Part shown: in pieces, positions 49,189 through 58,900 of the stretch
How the letters are laid out: each line of letters begins with the position of its first letter
How positions within the stretch are numbered: the first letter of the stretch is position 1
Origin: JAGQVA01 sp041391725
GTDB lineage: Bacteria > Bacteroidota > Bacteroidia > J057
Direction of reading: 5' to 3'
DNA length: 64,000 bases
NCBI GenBank assembly: GCA_041391725.1
Contig: JAWKNL010000015.1
Coordinates: 62,001-126,000 of the forward strand
Notes under the pieces: generated by a model
Told to the model about the DNA's origin: nothing
What the model saw: only the letters and a program-made list of their open reading frames with translations
Databases searched by the model: none
Translations under genes and position numbers: made by a program

Positions 49189-49542
49189 CTACCCCAACCA
49201 CCCCAATATCCTCCCCCGATCTTCGCGATCCTTTTCACTTTTATGGTAGATTTCGATGAAAACGATGCGCTCCTCCTCCGGAAACCACGCATAGATCAAC
49301 CGAAGGCCGCTGTTGACGCCTTTGCCTTTCAGGGCTTTGCAGGCGATTTTTTTTACTTTGATCACACAGGTTTCTGTGCCCAAACCATTGATTCGGAAGC
49401 TGAAAGGAGGGTTCTCTTCTGGTTCGTCATTCAGGACTTTTTTTACTACTGCCAAATCCTCCTCCAGTGTCCGGTACTTTTTCAGTAGATGTTTCAGGTC
49501 TTTCCTGAATTCCGGAACTTCCTCAAATAATATCCTGTTCAT
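49189..49542 (-). CDS. RelE/ParE-like toxin of a Panacea pair
   Basis: 117 residues. Pattern of the RelE/ParE fold: EFRKDLKHLLKKYRTLEEDLAVVKKVL, then VIKVKKIACKALKGKGVNSGLRLIYAWFPEEERIVFIEIYHKSEKD with the final basic/His-Lys active-site-like stretch. Enzymes of this fold either cut mRNA at the ribosome or inhibit gyrase; which applies here is not clear. It overlaps the antitoxin gene by 20 bases, downstream of it, the arrangement expected in a type II pair. Confidence 0.78.
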   Translation of the reverse strand: MNRILFEEVPEFRKDLKHLLKKYRTLEEDLAVVKKVLNDEPEENPPFSFRINGLGTETCVIKVKKIACKALKGKGVNSGLRLIYAWFPEEERIVFIEIYHKSEKDREDRGRILGWLG

Positions 49543-50332
49543 TTTCTTCCGAATAAGTTCTCACGGCGTAAGGCGGTTTTCTGTAAAAAACTAATTCATA
49601 ATCAATTACCTCATAATCTGTACTGGCTTTCCAGGGTTTATCTGCCTGCAAATAGTCGTGGATGCGATGGATCGGCCAGTCCCCCATTTGCAGGATGATT
49701 TTGTCTATGATATCCGCCTCGCTGGCTTTGAGGGTGGTGAGATCGGCTTTTTCCAGCGGAATATACCGGGTCTGGGTGCGACCCTGGTAGGTGGTTTTGA
49801 GTTTTTGTATTTGTGCGGCGGCAACCATCTGCCCGATGATCGTATCCATTTCTTCGGGCACGGGGCCGTAGGGTACTTTGCGGTAAGTGGCTCCGGTCAG
49901 TTGCTCTTCATACATTTCATAATGGTTGAAGTCGCAGAAATAGAGCAGCCGGGCGAGGACGGTTTCGTCCACATTGGGTTTGCCTGCGCAGCGTTCCAGC
50001 AGGTAAAGGAGTACATTTTTAAACTTAACCTCATTCAGTTGGGGAGTGGAAACCCGCTCCTTTACCGCATAGGCGGCAACAGGTTCCTGCAAGATATTCT
50101 CCGTTGCGGTGTTGCTTTCCTCCGCCACAAATTCATCCAGAGAAAACCGCAGGATCAACGACAGGGTCTGCAACTCGACAACGGTCAGGTTGCGATTGCC
50201 CCGTTCGATCTGGGCTAGCGAGGGCCGTGAAATTTTCATTTCACGGGCGAGTTCTTCCTGCGAAAATCCCCGTTGTTTGCGGAGCCGGGCGATTCGCTGA
50301 CCGATTTGCTGAGATGAGAGGAACTGATTCAT
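49523..50332 (-). CDS. XRE-Panacea (DUF4065) antitoxin
   Basis: 269 residues. Residues 8-62 are an XRE helix-turn-helix (IGQRIARLRKQRGFSQEELAREMKISRPSLAQIERGNRNL). Residues about 100-235 are DUF4065/Panacea: VLLYLLERCAGKPNVDETVLARLLYFCDFNHYE, LTGATYRKVPYGPVPEEMDTIIGQM and IIDKIILQMGDWPIHRIHDYLQAD. Panacea domains neutralise many unrelated toxins, and pairs with RelE-type toxins are known. The HTH shows it represses its own operon, and dyads overlap and precede its start (50332-50359 and 50371-50408). Confidence 0.88.
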   Translation of the reverse strand: MNQFLSSQQIGQRIARLRKQRGFSQEELAREMKISRPSLAQIERGNRNLTVVELQTLSLILRFSLDEFVAEESNTATENILQEPVAAYAVKERVSTPQLNEVKFKNVLLYLLERCAGKPNVDETVLARLLYFCDFNHYEMYEEQLTGATYRKVPYGPVPEEMDTIIGQMVAAAQIQKLKTTYQGRTQTRYIPLEKADLTTLKASEADIIDKIILQMGDWPIHRIHDYLQADKPWKASTDYEVIDYELVFYRKPPYAVRTYSEENEQDII

Positions 50333-50359
50333 TGTTGTATGGTCAGTGACTTACAACAA
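50332..50359. promoter_or_regulatory. Dyad overlapping the antitoxin start codon
   Basis: TTGTTGTA and its complement TACAACAA, separated by 12 bases, with the first arm at the ATG of the antitoxin gene. This is a candidate operator for the XRE domain, because binding there would block both transcription and translation start. Confidence 0.5.
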
Positions 50360-50370
50360 ATATAGAAAAT

Positions 50371-50408
50371 GTTTTAAAATAAATCATTTGATTGTTATGA
50401 TTTAAAAC
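50371..50408. promoter_or_regulatory. A/T-rich imperfect dyad upstream of the antitoxin
   Basis: Arms GTTTTAAA...ATCAT and ATGATTTAAAAC with one insertion in the left arm. It is a second candidate site in the promoter region of the Panacea pair. The rest of the 50333-50586 gap shows no gene. Confidence 0.35.
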
Positions 50409-50586
50409 AAATGTTCTCTGTTTTTTTCAACCAGGTCAGAAACCGTTTCTTTGGGGTATAATCTACAGAAGCGGGCTATATATGCCTGAAAAAGGATAGG
50501 ACATTATATTGTACAAGTAAGAATGTGGAATTTTCCTCAACTTCTATCATTATGCATGAATTTAGTCGTAAATTAGTATAATCCCA

Positions 50587-50814
50587 ATGAAGAGGTTGAG
50601 ATTAACTCCTGAACAAAAAGAGATAGACATGGCACTCATTATTGAAGAAAGCTATCTAAAAGCAGCTCATATTACGGCAGACGAATTAAGGATGGAAATA
50701 GCTATCCTTTTGTACCAAATGGGTAAATTATCCATGGGAAAGGCTAGTAAGTTTGTTGGCTTAAACAGGATCATTTTTCAAAAAGAACTCGCAAAAAAGG
50801 AAAATACCCGTTAG
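50587..50814 (+). CDS. UPF0175 antitoxin, C-terminus out of frame
   Basis: 75 residues in the open frame: KEIDMALIIEESYLKAAHITADELRMEIAILLYQMGKLSMGKASKFVGLNRIIFQKELAKK. The last part of a UPF0175 protein is also there, but in the +1 frame: IPVSYDIEELNRDIETLGREK, stopping at 50884 inside the toxin gene. The shift is at a run of six A (50793-50798); five A would give the intact sequence AKRKIPVS. So the gene has one base too many, either real or a homopolymer error. The following toxin gene is intact. Without the fix, the antitoxin lacks its toxin-facing C-terminus. Confidence 0.75.
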   Translation: MKRLRLTPEQKEIDMALIIEESYLKAAHITADELRMEIAILLYQMGKLSMGKASKFVGLNRIIFQKELAKKENTR

Positions 50815-50867
50815 TTACGATATTGAAGAATTGAATAGGGATATTGAAACACTAGGAAGAGAAAAAG

Positions 50868-51353
50868 ATGATCGTAGTAAGTGATACCACTGCATTAAGT
50901 AATTTATTACAGGCAGGAGATCTACTGTTATTGGAAAGAATATATACCCGTATTTTAATTCCTCAAAAGGTTTATGCGGAATTAATGGAATTAGCGTTAT
51001 TTGGTATTTCTGTTCAAGAGATTACTACAGCTTCCTGGATTGAAGTCGAAGTAGTTAAATCCGATGAATTATTCCAAAATTTGTCAGAAGATCTGGATGA
51101 AGGAGAAGCAGAAGCCATCGTGTTAGCATTGAGAATGAAGGCAGATTATCTACTGATAGATGAAAAAACAGGTAGGGAAATAGCAAGAAAGTACAATTTG
51201 AAAATAATCGGAACTATCGGGATTTATATTAAGGCAAAAGAGTTAGGGCTTATTCATAACCTTAAGGATAAGATGGATAAGCTAAGAGAAATCGGATTCT
51301 GGATAAGCGATCGTTTGTATTTTGAAACTTTAAAAGAGGTAGGTGAAGTTTAA
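50868..51353 (+). CDS. DUF3368 PIN-like toxin
   Basis: 161 residues. The PIN-fold acids are visible: Asp6 in VVSDTTALSNLL, Glu38 in VYAELM, Glu80 and Glu82 in DEGEAEAIVLAL, and Asp98 in LLIDEKTGREIA. These coordinate Mg2+/Mn2+ in RNases. The end KAKELGLIHNLKDKMDKLREIGFWISDRLY is typical of DUF3368. It starts within the intact-frame end of the UPF0175 gene, which is how such pairs are arranged. Presumed toxin of that pair. The stop overlaps the convergent DUF2442 gene by four bases. Confidence 0.85.
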   Translation: MIVVSDTTALSNLLQAGDLLLLERIYTRILIPQKVYAELMELALFGISVQEITTASWIEVEVVKSDELFQNLSEDLDEGEAEAIVLALRMKADYLLIDEKTGREIARKYNLKIIGTIGIYIKAKELGLIHNLKDKMDKLREIGFWISDRLYFETLKEVGEV

Positions 51354-51646
51354 GGATATCTGTGGTTCGCTGGACGAGAGTGTATATAGGCAAATTCGGG
51401 GCTTATGTCGTATTCGCAAGGCTGCTCTTTTCCTTGTAAATCTGTAATTACACCCACATGGTCCCAGTAAATTTCTCCAAATAGACCAATCTTTGCCTTT
51501 TTGAAAAGGAGTTCATCTTTTAATATTTTTTTGCCGTATTTATCCTTTAAAACCAGAGCTAAATCCAGTATTCTTTCTTCCCCGTTTGAAAAAGAACAGA
51601 CCAGCTTAAACGGCTCTAAAACTGATATTTTCTGAACTTTATTCAT
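51350..51646 (-). CDS. DUF2442 protein
   Basis: 98 residues with the family pattern: ISVLEPFKLVCSFSNGEERILDLALVL, AKIGLFGEIYWDHVGVITD and YDISPEFAYIHSRP. The same family appears at 30837. No DUF4160 partner is visible nearby. It overlaps the toxin gene 3-prime end by four bases and is A+T-rich like its neighbours. Confidence 0.8.
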   Translation of the reverse strand: MNKVQKISVLEPFKLVCSFSNGEERILDLALVLKDKYGKKILKDELLFKKAKIGLFGEIYWDHVGVITDLQGKEQPCEYDISPEFAYIHSRPANHRYP

Positions 51647-51695
51647 GTCATTGTAATAGATTTAAGCAGAACGCTACTCCTATCCCACCAGTGTT

Positions 51696-51738
51696 TCCCT
51701 CCCCGCCTACCCTTCTTTCGTTGGTAAGCGGGGAAGGA
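51696..51738 (-). terminator. Hairpin after the LamG/PNGase F-like gene
   Basis: Arms TCCCTCCCCGCCTACC and GGTAAGCGGGGAAGGA pair with few mismatches around an 11-base loop, eight bases after the stop at 51746 on the minus strand. It lacks a T tract, so it may act as a mRNA-protecting stem rather than a strict terminator. Confidence 0.5.
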
Positions 51739-51745
51739 TAGAACC

Positions 51746-54247
51746 TTATTTTGTCAGATACAATATCCGCGATGAACGGGCCTTCGGATGGTCCAGCATC
51801 ACTATATACATCCCCGCCGCTAATTCGCTCAAATCCAGGGAGATGCGCTGGTTCTGAAACTGCACATTTTCTATCCGTCTCACCTCGACGCCCAGGGAAT
51901 TTACGATCACAAGGTTCGCCCCTGTGATTCTTTCTGTCAGTTCGACCTCTACCTGCCCGGAAGACGGATTGGGATAAACCCTGAAACTGGCTTTTGTTTC
52001 CAGTTCGTCGATGTCCGTTGTAACAGAATCCATCGGCATATCCGAAAAATGTATCATGCTGGATGCTACAATCAGATGCGGATTAAACCCGTCACTACAG
52101 TCAGGGCAGGTAACGCCACTGACACAGTTGGGGTTATTGGCATGGCAAAGGTCAACATAGGTCTGGTCAAAAACATAATCCAGCAAAATCTCTGAATTGT
52201 TGATATAATTACTCATATCATAATCGTACCAGGGAGAAATCGCTCCCGGACAAAAGCCCGCCCGGTTGTAAAACCATGTACCGTTTTGCGGCTGACATGC
52301 ATCCGGATTGGGGTTGCAGGTGAGCCAGTTGTGGTGCGCGAAGGTAGGGTTGTTGTCCACCCAGATGTGGTGAGTCGTTTCAAAAAACTCTGCGGCATTG
52401 GAGGTATTATTGTTTCCCCACCCATGACCCGTAGCAATTAATTTAAAAGTGGACGCAACGGTATTCACGGGGAATTTTATCGTCTGTGGGATCACGGGTT
52501 TTATATTTGCCGGGTTGCCAAAGTCGTAGGTTTTGTGCCATACCGGGCTTATTTTGGAATAAGCATAGGTGGGCGTACCAGAGTGGTAATACAGGTTTAA
52601 TTTATACAGATAGCCATTGTCGAAAGTCTCACAGTTGACCCTGAAGGTAACTTTTCCCTGCAAGGCAGACATAAAATCCGTAACATCCAGTGTATGGCTG
52701 CAAGCGGTGCCATAAGGGGTGATATACCGGATCATTTCAAACCATTCGCCCTCATGGGTTTTTACTTCAATGCTTGCCACGCGATCCCATTCTCCGCAAC
52801 CTCCGGTAGGACAGGTCACCTGAAGCTGGGCCGAGATACTGTCATACGCGCCCACAAACCCAGGGAGTGCGGCTTCCACTTCCTGGTTGAAAACTGTACT
52901 GTTGATCCAGATATTGGAAAAGGCGTTGATTGTCTGCGTATTTGGGGTGGGTGAAATAATAATGGGGACAGTGTAGGTTGCCGCTGCGCCAAAATCATTA
53001 AATGCTCTCACGGTGAGGTTGTACAGGCTATGCGCCGGGGGGGTCCACCAGGCTGTGTAATGTTTGTTGCCCCAGTCTTTTGCCGGCACGGTCGTCCCGT
53101 CAATTTCAAATTCGAGGCTGGCTACCTGAAGCAACTCCGGAAAATCAATATCTGCAATCGCCGCAAGCTGAATGGGTTTTAATTCGGGTACATACACATT
53201 GCCGGGGAGCGGGTTGCGAAGGTCAATATTGGGAACGGTCGCCATCGGATCAACCACCATAAATGATTGGGTGACATCTGTTGCCGGGCCATAGACGGTA
53301 TCGCCGGGCTGTGAAGCGGTCACAACCACCTGGCCGGGCGTGCCATCCAGAATAAGCGTGTCACCGTTGAGGGTGGCGGGGCCTGAGACAATCTGAAACG
53401 TTACGGGCAGCCCCGAACTAGCCGTAGCATCGAGCGCAAATGGCTGGTCAGAAATCAGTTTGTTGGGCAAAGTGGCAAAGGAGATGGTCTGAAACCCTAC
53501 CTGCAGGGTGCCTGCAAAGTTGGAATTACAGCCGCCACTTAAAGAGAATCCGATTAAGTCTGCGTCCCGGTCTCCGGTACCTGTTTCTGAAATCAGCTTG
53601 GTGATGGCTGTGTTATCTGCACAGGGCTGCCCCTGGTTAAATTTATAATACAACTGAAGGTTTGGGTCGGTTGCCGCTGGCTCCGTAACCATCAGGGTCT
53701 GTATCTCGGCCTGGGAAAGTGCCTTATCCCAAACGCTGACTTCGTCTGCTCTTCCGCCAAAATAGAAATTCAGGTTGGTCAGAATACTCCGGCCAATGGT
53801 AAAGGGAATATTGGTCATGGTAATCTGACCCGAAGCCGCTTTGCTGCCTTTATTTACACCGTCGATATAAAGCTTGACAGAGGCTCCGTCATACACCCAG
53901 GCCACATACTGCCACTGACCGGGAAGGATAGTGAAGTTGGGGCCTACTACTTCATGGAGTCCGGTAGAGGTTTGTAACCGGCATTCGAGGGTTCCGTTGT
54001 TGAGCTGGATAAGGTAAAATCCTTCTCCGGTTCCTCTGAATCCCATCATGCCCTGGCCATAGGCCAGTTGGTCGGTGTAAAACCAGCCTGCCATGGAGAA
54101 TGCCGATTTCCCTGCAATATATTGGGAGCCGTTGTCGAGCCTGACATAGTCATTGACCCGGTCAAAATGCAGGTACTGGTTGGTTTGTGCCTGTACCAGA
54201 GTGGTGATTAGGATCAATAATGGGAATAATAGTATTTTCTGTTTCAT
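51746..54247 (-). CDS. Secreted LamG/PNGase F-like protein with T9SS type A tail
   Basis: 833 residues with a signal peptide (MKQKILLFPLLILITTLVQAQ). Residues about 22-210 are a LamG/concanavalin-like domain (YLHFDRVNDYVRLDNGSQYIAGKSAFSMAGWFY; VSVWDKALSQAEIQTLM). An Ig-like repeat set follows. From about 430 the chain fits the PNGase F fold: INSTVFNQEVEAALPG, CPTGGCGEWDRVASIEV with Asp at the position of the catalytic Asp60, and TGHGWGNNNTSNAAEFFE with a candidate Glu206 equivalent. The T9SS type A tail starts at FRVYPNPSSGQVEVE. A deglycosidase that removes N-glycans is the best guess. It is the third gene of the SusC-SusD operon. Confidence 0.82.
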   Translation of the reverse strand: MKQKILLFPLLILITTLVQAQTNQYLHFDRVNDYVRLDNGSQYIAGKSAFSMAGWFYTDQLAYGQGMMGFRGTGEGFYLIQLNNGTLECRLQTSTGLHEVVGPNFTILPGQWQYVAWVYDGASVKLYIDGVNKGSKAASGQITMTNIPFTIGRSILTNLNFYFGGRADEVSVWDKALSQAEIQTLMVTEPAATDPNLQLYYKFNQGQPCADNTAITKLISETGTGDRDADLIGFSLSGGCNSNFAGTLQVGFQTISFATLPNKLISDQPFALDATASSGLPVTFQIVSGPATLNGDTLILDGTPGQVVVTASQPGDTVYGPATDVTQSFMVVDPMATVPNIDLRNPLPGNVYVPELKPIQLAAIADIDFPELLQVASLEFEIDGTTVPAKDWGNKHYTAWWTPPAHSLYNLTVRAFNDFGAAATYTVPIIISPTPNTQTINAFSNIWINSTVFNQEVEAALPGFVGAYDSISAQLQVTCPTGGCGEWDRVASIEVKTHEGEWFEMIRYITPYGTACSHTLDVTDFMSALQGKVTFRVNCETFDNGYLYKLNLYYHSGTPTYAYSKISPVWHKTYDFGNPANIKPVIPQTIKFPVNTVASTFKLIATGHGWGNNNTSNAAEFFETTHHIWVDNNPTFAHHNWLTCNPNPDACQPQNGTWFYNRAGFCPGAISPWYDYDMSNYINNSEILLDYVFDQTYVDLCHANNPNCVSGVTCPDCSDGFNPHLIVASSMIHFSDMPMDSVTTDIDELETKASFRVYPNPSSGQVEVELTERITGANLVIVNSLGVEVRRIENVQFQNQRISLDLSELAAGMYIVMLDHPKARSSRILYLTK

Positions 54248-54294
54248 CTTGGGTTAGGTTATTAGTAAGGGAATTAAAATTCGGGATAATGGTT

Positions 54295-55890
54295 TTATGG
54301 AATCCACCATATTTTGGTGGTGCTTTGATCTCCGCCCATGCGGGCAACCTGATCGGCCCAGTTCTGCGGGTTTTTTTCTGCTTCTGAGGGGGGATATTGG
54401 AATCGCATAAATAGATTGGCAGTTCCCTCCCTCGGGGTCGCATTGGTTCTTCTCAGCAGTGAAAATGCCTCCCAGGGCTGCCGGAAGCTGTCGAGCCAGC
54501 GCTGGGCGTAAATCAGCTCCAGTTTGTCGTTGTCGGGGTTAAAAATACTGATATGGCTGTGGTTGACACGGGAAAACAGTTCTCCGGAAGAAAGTACCGG
54601 CGGTTTGTTGATCCATATCGCGGAGTTGACCATCACATTTTGCCAGAAAAGCATGGAGGCTGCGACGCCGGAGGTGTATTCGGTCTCTGCTAAGGGTATA
54701 TTCGGAGCCACTCCCAGTCCGCGCAGATATATTTCAGCTTTGATAAAATGTACTTCTGCTGCGGTCATAATGATCTGTGGCACATCTTTTTCATCTCTGA
54801 TGAGGTAATAATTAAATGCCGAATAAATATTTCCCTGCCCTTTAAAATCATAACTCACATCGCGGTGCTGCTGATAAGGAATACCACCCGACTGCAGCGT
54901 GGATGGATCGGGAACCTGAGGAAAGGGCTTCCATTCTCCGTCATTGTTGGTGTCAAAAAATATCTTCGCCCGCGGATCAAAAATGCCGCTTCCTGCCGGA
55001 TCGTCAGAAGTGGAAATCCATTTCCAGATGGTGGTTCCCATCCGGAGTTTGTTGTGTTCGCGAAAGGACCAGTTTACACTCAGATTCAGCCAGTTCTGAT
55101 CCGCCGGTTTCATCAGTACATCATTGCCCTCCTCTATCAGATCCAGCTTTCCATCGATGATTTCGGCGATAATGGGGAAGGCGTAATCCGGGTCTTTCCC
55201 GGACATTCTCAGTGCGTGTTTCAGTCTGAGCGAATTGGCAAACTTCACCCATTTCCGGAGCGATCCCCGAAAAAACGTATCAAAAGCGCCTAACGAAAGA
55301 TAAGGTTCACCTGAGGCTGTCACAGGGTTCGGCGCCAGATTGATATTTTCGGCTGCCCATTTCAGTTCTTCCAGCAAAAATTTATATATCTCCTCCTGAC
55401 TGTCAAAAGCGGGTCGTGAAAAGTCAACACTTTCAAAGGCTTTGCCTGCCTGAAAAAAAGGCATATCGCCAAAAAGATCGGTCATGCGGAAGGTCTTGTA
55501 AGCCGTGATGATTTTTAGCTGTGCTTTCACATTATTCAAAGCTTCCGGATCGCCCTCAAACGCTTCAAAACGCCGCTCAATCTCCCGTATATGTGCCAGC
55601 GCGGTGTAGTATTGTGTCCAGGCTTCTTCGGTTCCTATATTGATATTCTGAAAGGTTTCCGCGGTCAGTGCTGCTTGCTCTGTCACCTGGTAGAGTTTTT
55701 CATTATGCATGTAAAACTGTTCGTTCCACCCCAGTTGGAGGGAACTTACCACTGTATTAAACAATGGGCCAATGTCGGTTGTGGTGGGATAAAAAGGGTT
55801 TTTGTTGATTTCCCTGAAACCCGCATCACAGCCGCTCAGCAAAATGAGCCCAAAAGCGATGGAAAGTCGGTATATGTTGTATTTTCTCAT
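54295..55890 (-). CDS. SusD/RagB-family outer-membrane lipoprotein
   Basis: 531 residues with lipobox ILLSGC, lipid Cys at 21. SusD-like features: GWNEQFYMHNEKLYQVTEQ, YYTALAHIREIERRFEAF, NVKAQLKIITAYKTFRMTDLFGDMPFFQA, FKGQGNIYSAFNYYLIRD and AAEVHFIKAEIYLRGLG, with an alpha-helical TPR-type core. It is the cell-surface glycan-binding partner of the SusC barrel encoded 40 bases upstream. The PNGase-like gene follows after 47 bases. The closest branch is SusD-like type 2. Confidence 0.92.
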   Translation of the reverse strand: MRKYNIYRLSIAFGLILLSGCDAGFREINKNPFYPTTTDIGPLFNTVVSSLQLGWNEQFYMHNEKLYQVTEQAALTAETFQNINIGTEEAWTQYYTALAHIREIERRFEAFEGDPEALNNVKAQLKIITAYKTFRMTDLFGDMPFFQAGKAFESVDFSRPAFDSQEEIYKFLLEELKWAAENINLAPNPVTASGEPYLSLGAFDTFFRGSLRKWVKFANSLRLKHALRMSGKDPDYAFPIIAEIIDGKLDLIEEGNDVLMKPADQNWLNLSVNWSFREHNKLRMGTTIWKWISTSDDPAGSGIFDPRAKIFFDTNNDGEWKPFPQVPDPSTLQSGGIPYQQHRDVSYDFKGQGNIYSAFNYYLIRDEKDVPQIIMTAAEVHFIKAEIYLRGLGVAPNIPLAETEYTSGVAASMLFWQNVMVNSAIWINKPPVLSSGELFSRVNHSHISIFNPDNDKLELIYAQRWLDSFRQPWEAFSLLRRTNATPREGTANLFMRFQYPPSEAEKNPQNWADQVARMGGDQSTTKIWWIP

Positions 55891-55930
55891 TTGTCCGGAA
55901 GAAATAGGTTATGGGGTATCCCCTGTGAAT

Positions 55931-58900
55931 TTAAAAATTTGCCTGTGCCCGCAGGCTTACCGAGCGCATCCCCGGATAGGAAGCCCATTCCAGCCCCTGG
56001 GCATTTCCGGCGCCATTTATACCTTCGGGATTGATGCGATCTGGCAGGGAGGTATAGAGGTAAAATAAATCCCGCCCGACAACCGAGAGGTCAAGACTCT
56101 GAAAAATTTTTGTTTTTTGAAGGAAGTTGCCCGGCACAGAATACGATAAAGACAATTCGCGCATTTTCACCCAGGTATTTTCCATAATTCCCGGTTTGGA
56201 GAGAAAATGCCCCCATCCCCCTGCATTGGGGATGTATTTAAAATAATAGTGTACCACTTTGTCGTTGGGCGTGCCATCGGCATAAACGCCGTCAAGAATG
56301 ACGCCGACATTGCGCGTTGCGCCGCCGGGGTCTGTATAGGGAAGTCCGCCGCCCTGCCTTTCTACCAGCGTTTCAGGGCTTTGCCCGGTTTGTAAACCAA
56401 TCACGTAAGAGCCCGCATAAATATCTCCGCCCCATTTAAAGTCAACCAAAGTCTGTAGGGTAAAATCTCCCAGCCTGACCTGGTTTTGCCAGCCGCCGAT
56501 AAAATCGGGTGAAGCATTCCCGATCGGAACCCGGTTGTTGGAAATCAGATAATGGGTACCTTCTTCATTGAGGATAGGCTGTCCATTTTCATGATAGACA
56601 TAGTCATAGCCGATAATGGTACCATACTCCTCCCCCGCTCTCACGGCGATTGCCGGGCCATTCAGATCCCAGATGTTGGCCAGTTCGAGAATTTCTGCCC
56701 CATCTCCCAGGCTGACCACATAATTGCGGTTTCGGGCAATATTGAAGGAGGTTCGCCAAAAACTATTCTGTGTTTTAAATATCGTAGCTGTCAGTGCAGC
56801 TTCGATGCCTTTGTTTTCCAGTTTGCCGGTATTGATCTTGATCTGGCTGGCACCCGAAGAAGCTGGCAGGGGCGCATCGAGAATCTGGTCAAAGGATAGA
56901 ATATAGTAGTAGGTAAAATCCAGACTTAGTTTATCGTCCCATAAGCCAATAGAAGTGCCCAGTTCGTACGAATTGGCTTGCTGCGGGCGAAGCGCAATGG
57001 GAGGAATGGTTGTCGGCAAAGCGGCAGTCTGTGCGTTTCCGAAAGTGCCGGTAGTGTAAACAAAATCCACCTGAAAAGGGTCGGTATCTGAAGCGGTTTG
57101 CGCGTAGGCAGCCCTGAATTTCAGGTAGTTGAGAAAATGGCTGGAAAAATTAAATGCTTCCGAGGCGATAAAACTTCCTGAAACGGAGGGATAGAAGTAG
57201 GAATTGTTTTCTATCGGCAGGGCGGATGACCAGTCATTTCTTCCGGTCAGCTCTACAAACAGGTAATCTTTAAATCCCAGATTCAGAAAGGCATAAAGGG
57301 AATTAATGTTTTTGTCATAACGAACCTCCGAGGGAATGGGAACGGAAAGTTGATCCTGATAGTTGTTGAAATTAAATAGCCAGGGATTTACCCATGTCCC
57401 GCTCTGGCCTTTTATTCCGTAAAGTCTCCGCTGCCACTGTGTCCCGCCGACCGAAAACCGGATATCCAGGTCAGAACCCAATATTTTTTCTTTTTCAGCG
57501 GTAATGAGGAACTCATGGTTATTGACCTGGTTTCGGGTTAATTCGTTGCTGTAAAATCCTTCCAGAATTCCGGGTGCATCGACCGGGTCGTTGCGGGTTT
57601 CAAACTGGTCGAGATTAAAATCGAGTCCGATCCGGGCCATGGCTGTCAGCCAACTGGTAATTTCGTAGTTGAGCGAAAGTGCCCCTATGACTTTGTTTCG
57701 GGTCAGTGTAGTGTTCTGGTGGTAGGTGTTCCACCAGAGATGTGGCGGTGTAAAAGTAAAAGGATATTGGCCATTGTAGTTGTTGCGCGTTCCGTCGGGA
57801 AGGATATTGATTTCTTTTTCCAGCCCCTTATATGAGCGCGGCCAGCTGTAGAGAATTCCTTTTCCAAACGACTTATTGTTATCATCACCCAGGGTCGGAC
57901 TATTCAGTCTCTTATAATTGATATAGGAAAGGCTTAAATCCGCAGTTACTTTGGAGGAAATATTGAGTTTTGCCCCGATATTGGCTGTCGTCTGATCATA
58001 AGTGCTGTTGGGGATAACGGCGGAATGTCCGGTATTGGAAAAGGAAAACCTTACAGATCCCATTTCTCCTCCTCCCGAAAAAGCGAGGTTTTGAGTAGTG
58101 GTATGGCCGTTGTGAAAATAAAGCGACAGGTTGTCTGGTTGGGGAGAATAGTCGCGCATTTCCCCGTCCCACCATCTGACCATCTGGCCGAGCATTTCGG
58201 GGCCCCAGGAAGCGCCGGTTGAATAAAACCCAAATAGTTCGGTAGTTGATTTTCCAAACGGCCCGTCATTGGTATGAACCGAAGTAGGATAGACAAATTC
58301 GCCTGCGGCATTGGTGGAAAATTCCGGCTCAGTCAGACCGACGGGGCCACCTGCGCCATAGACATTTTGCACATCCCGATACCGGTAGGGCTGAATAACT
58401 TTATAGTTTACCGTGTATTGAATCCCGATTCCCTTTTGTTTGAAACCTCTTTTGGTGGTAATCAACACTACGCCATTGGCTCCCCTTGCGCCGTACAAAG
58501 CGGCAGCAGTCGGGCCTTTGAGTATATTAATGTCCTGAATGTCGTCGGGATTGATATTATTAATGGCAGAACCCCAGTCAACGCCCCGTCCGATATTCTC
58601 CAGCCCGGGTGCATTTTCCAGCGGTACGCCATCTACTACAATTAATGGCTGGTTATTGTCTCTGATATTGTTGTTTCCGCGGATGGTGATCCGGGTAGTT
58701 CCGCCATCGACGCCATTGGGTGTGGAAATCTGAACCCCCGCGGCTTTTCCTGAAAGCGCATTCACGAGGTTGGGCGCATTGGAAAGGGCAATCGCATCAC
58801 CGTCAATTTTGGTGGTAGAATAGCCGATTTCCTTTTCCTGCCGTTTGACGCCGAGGGCGGTAATGACCACTGCGTCAAGTTTTTTTTCTTTTGGAGTAAG

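Noticed and set aside
50793..50800. A-AAA-AAG heptamer in the UPF0175 gene as a programmed -1 frameshift site
   Set aside because: The heptamer is in the right phase, but the conserved C-terminus is in the +1 frame, and the -1 frame stops after about 11 unrelated residues.
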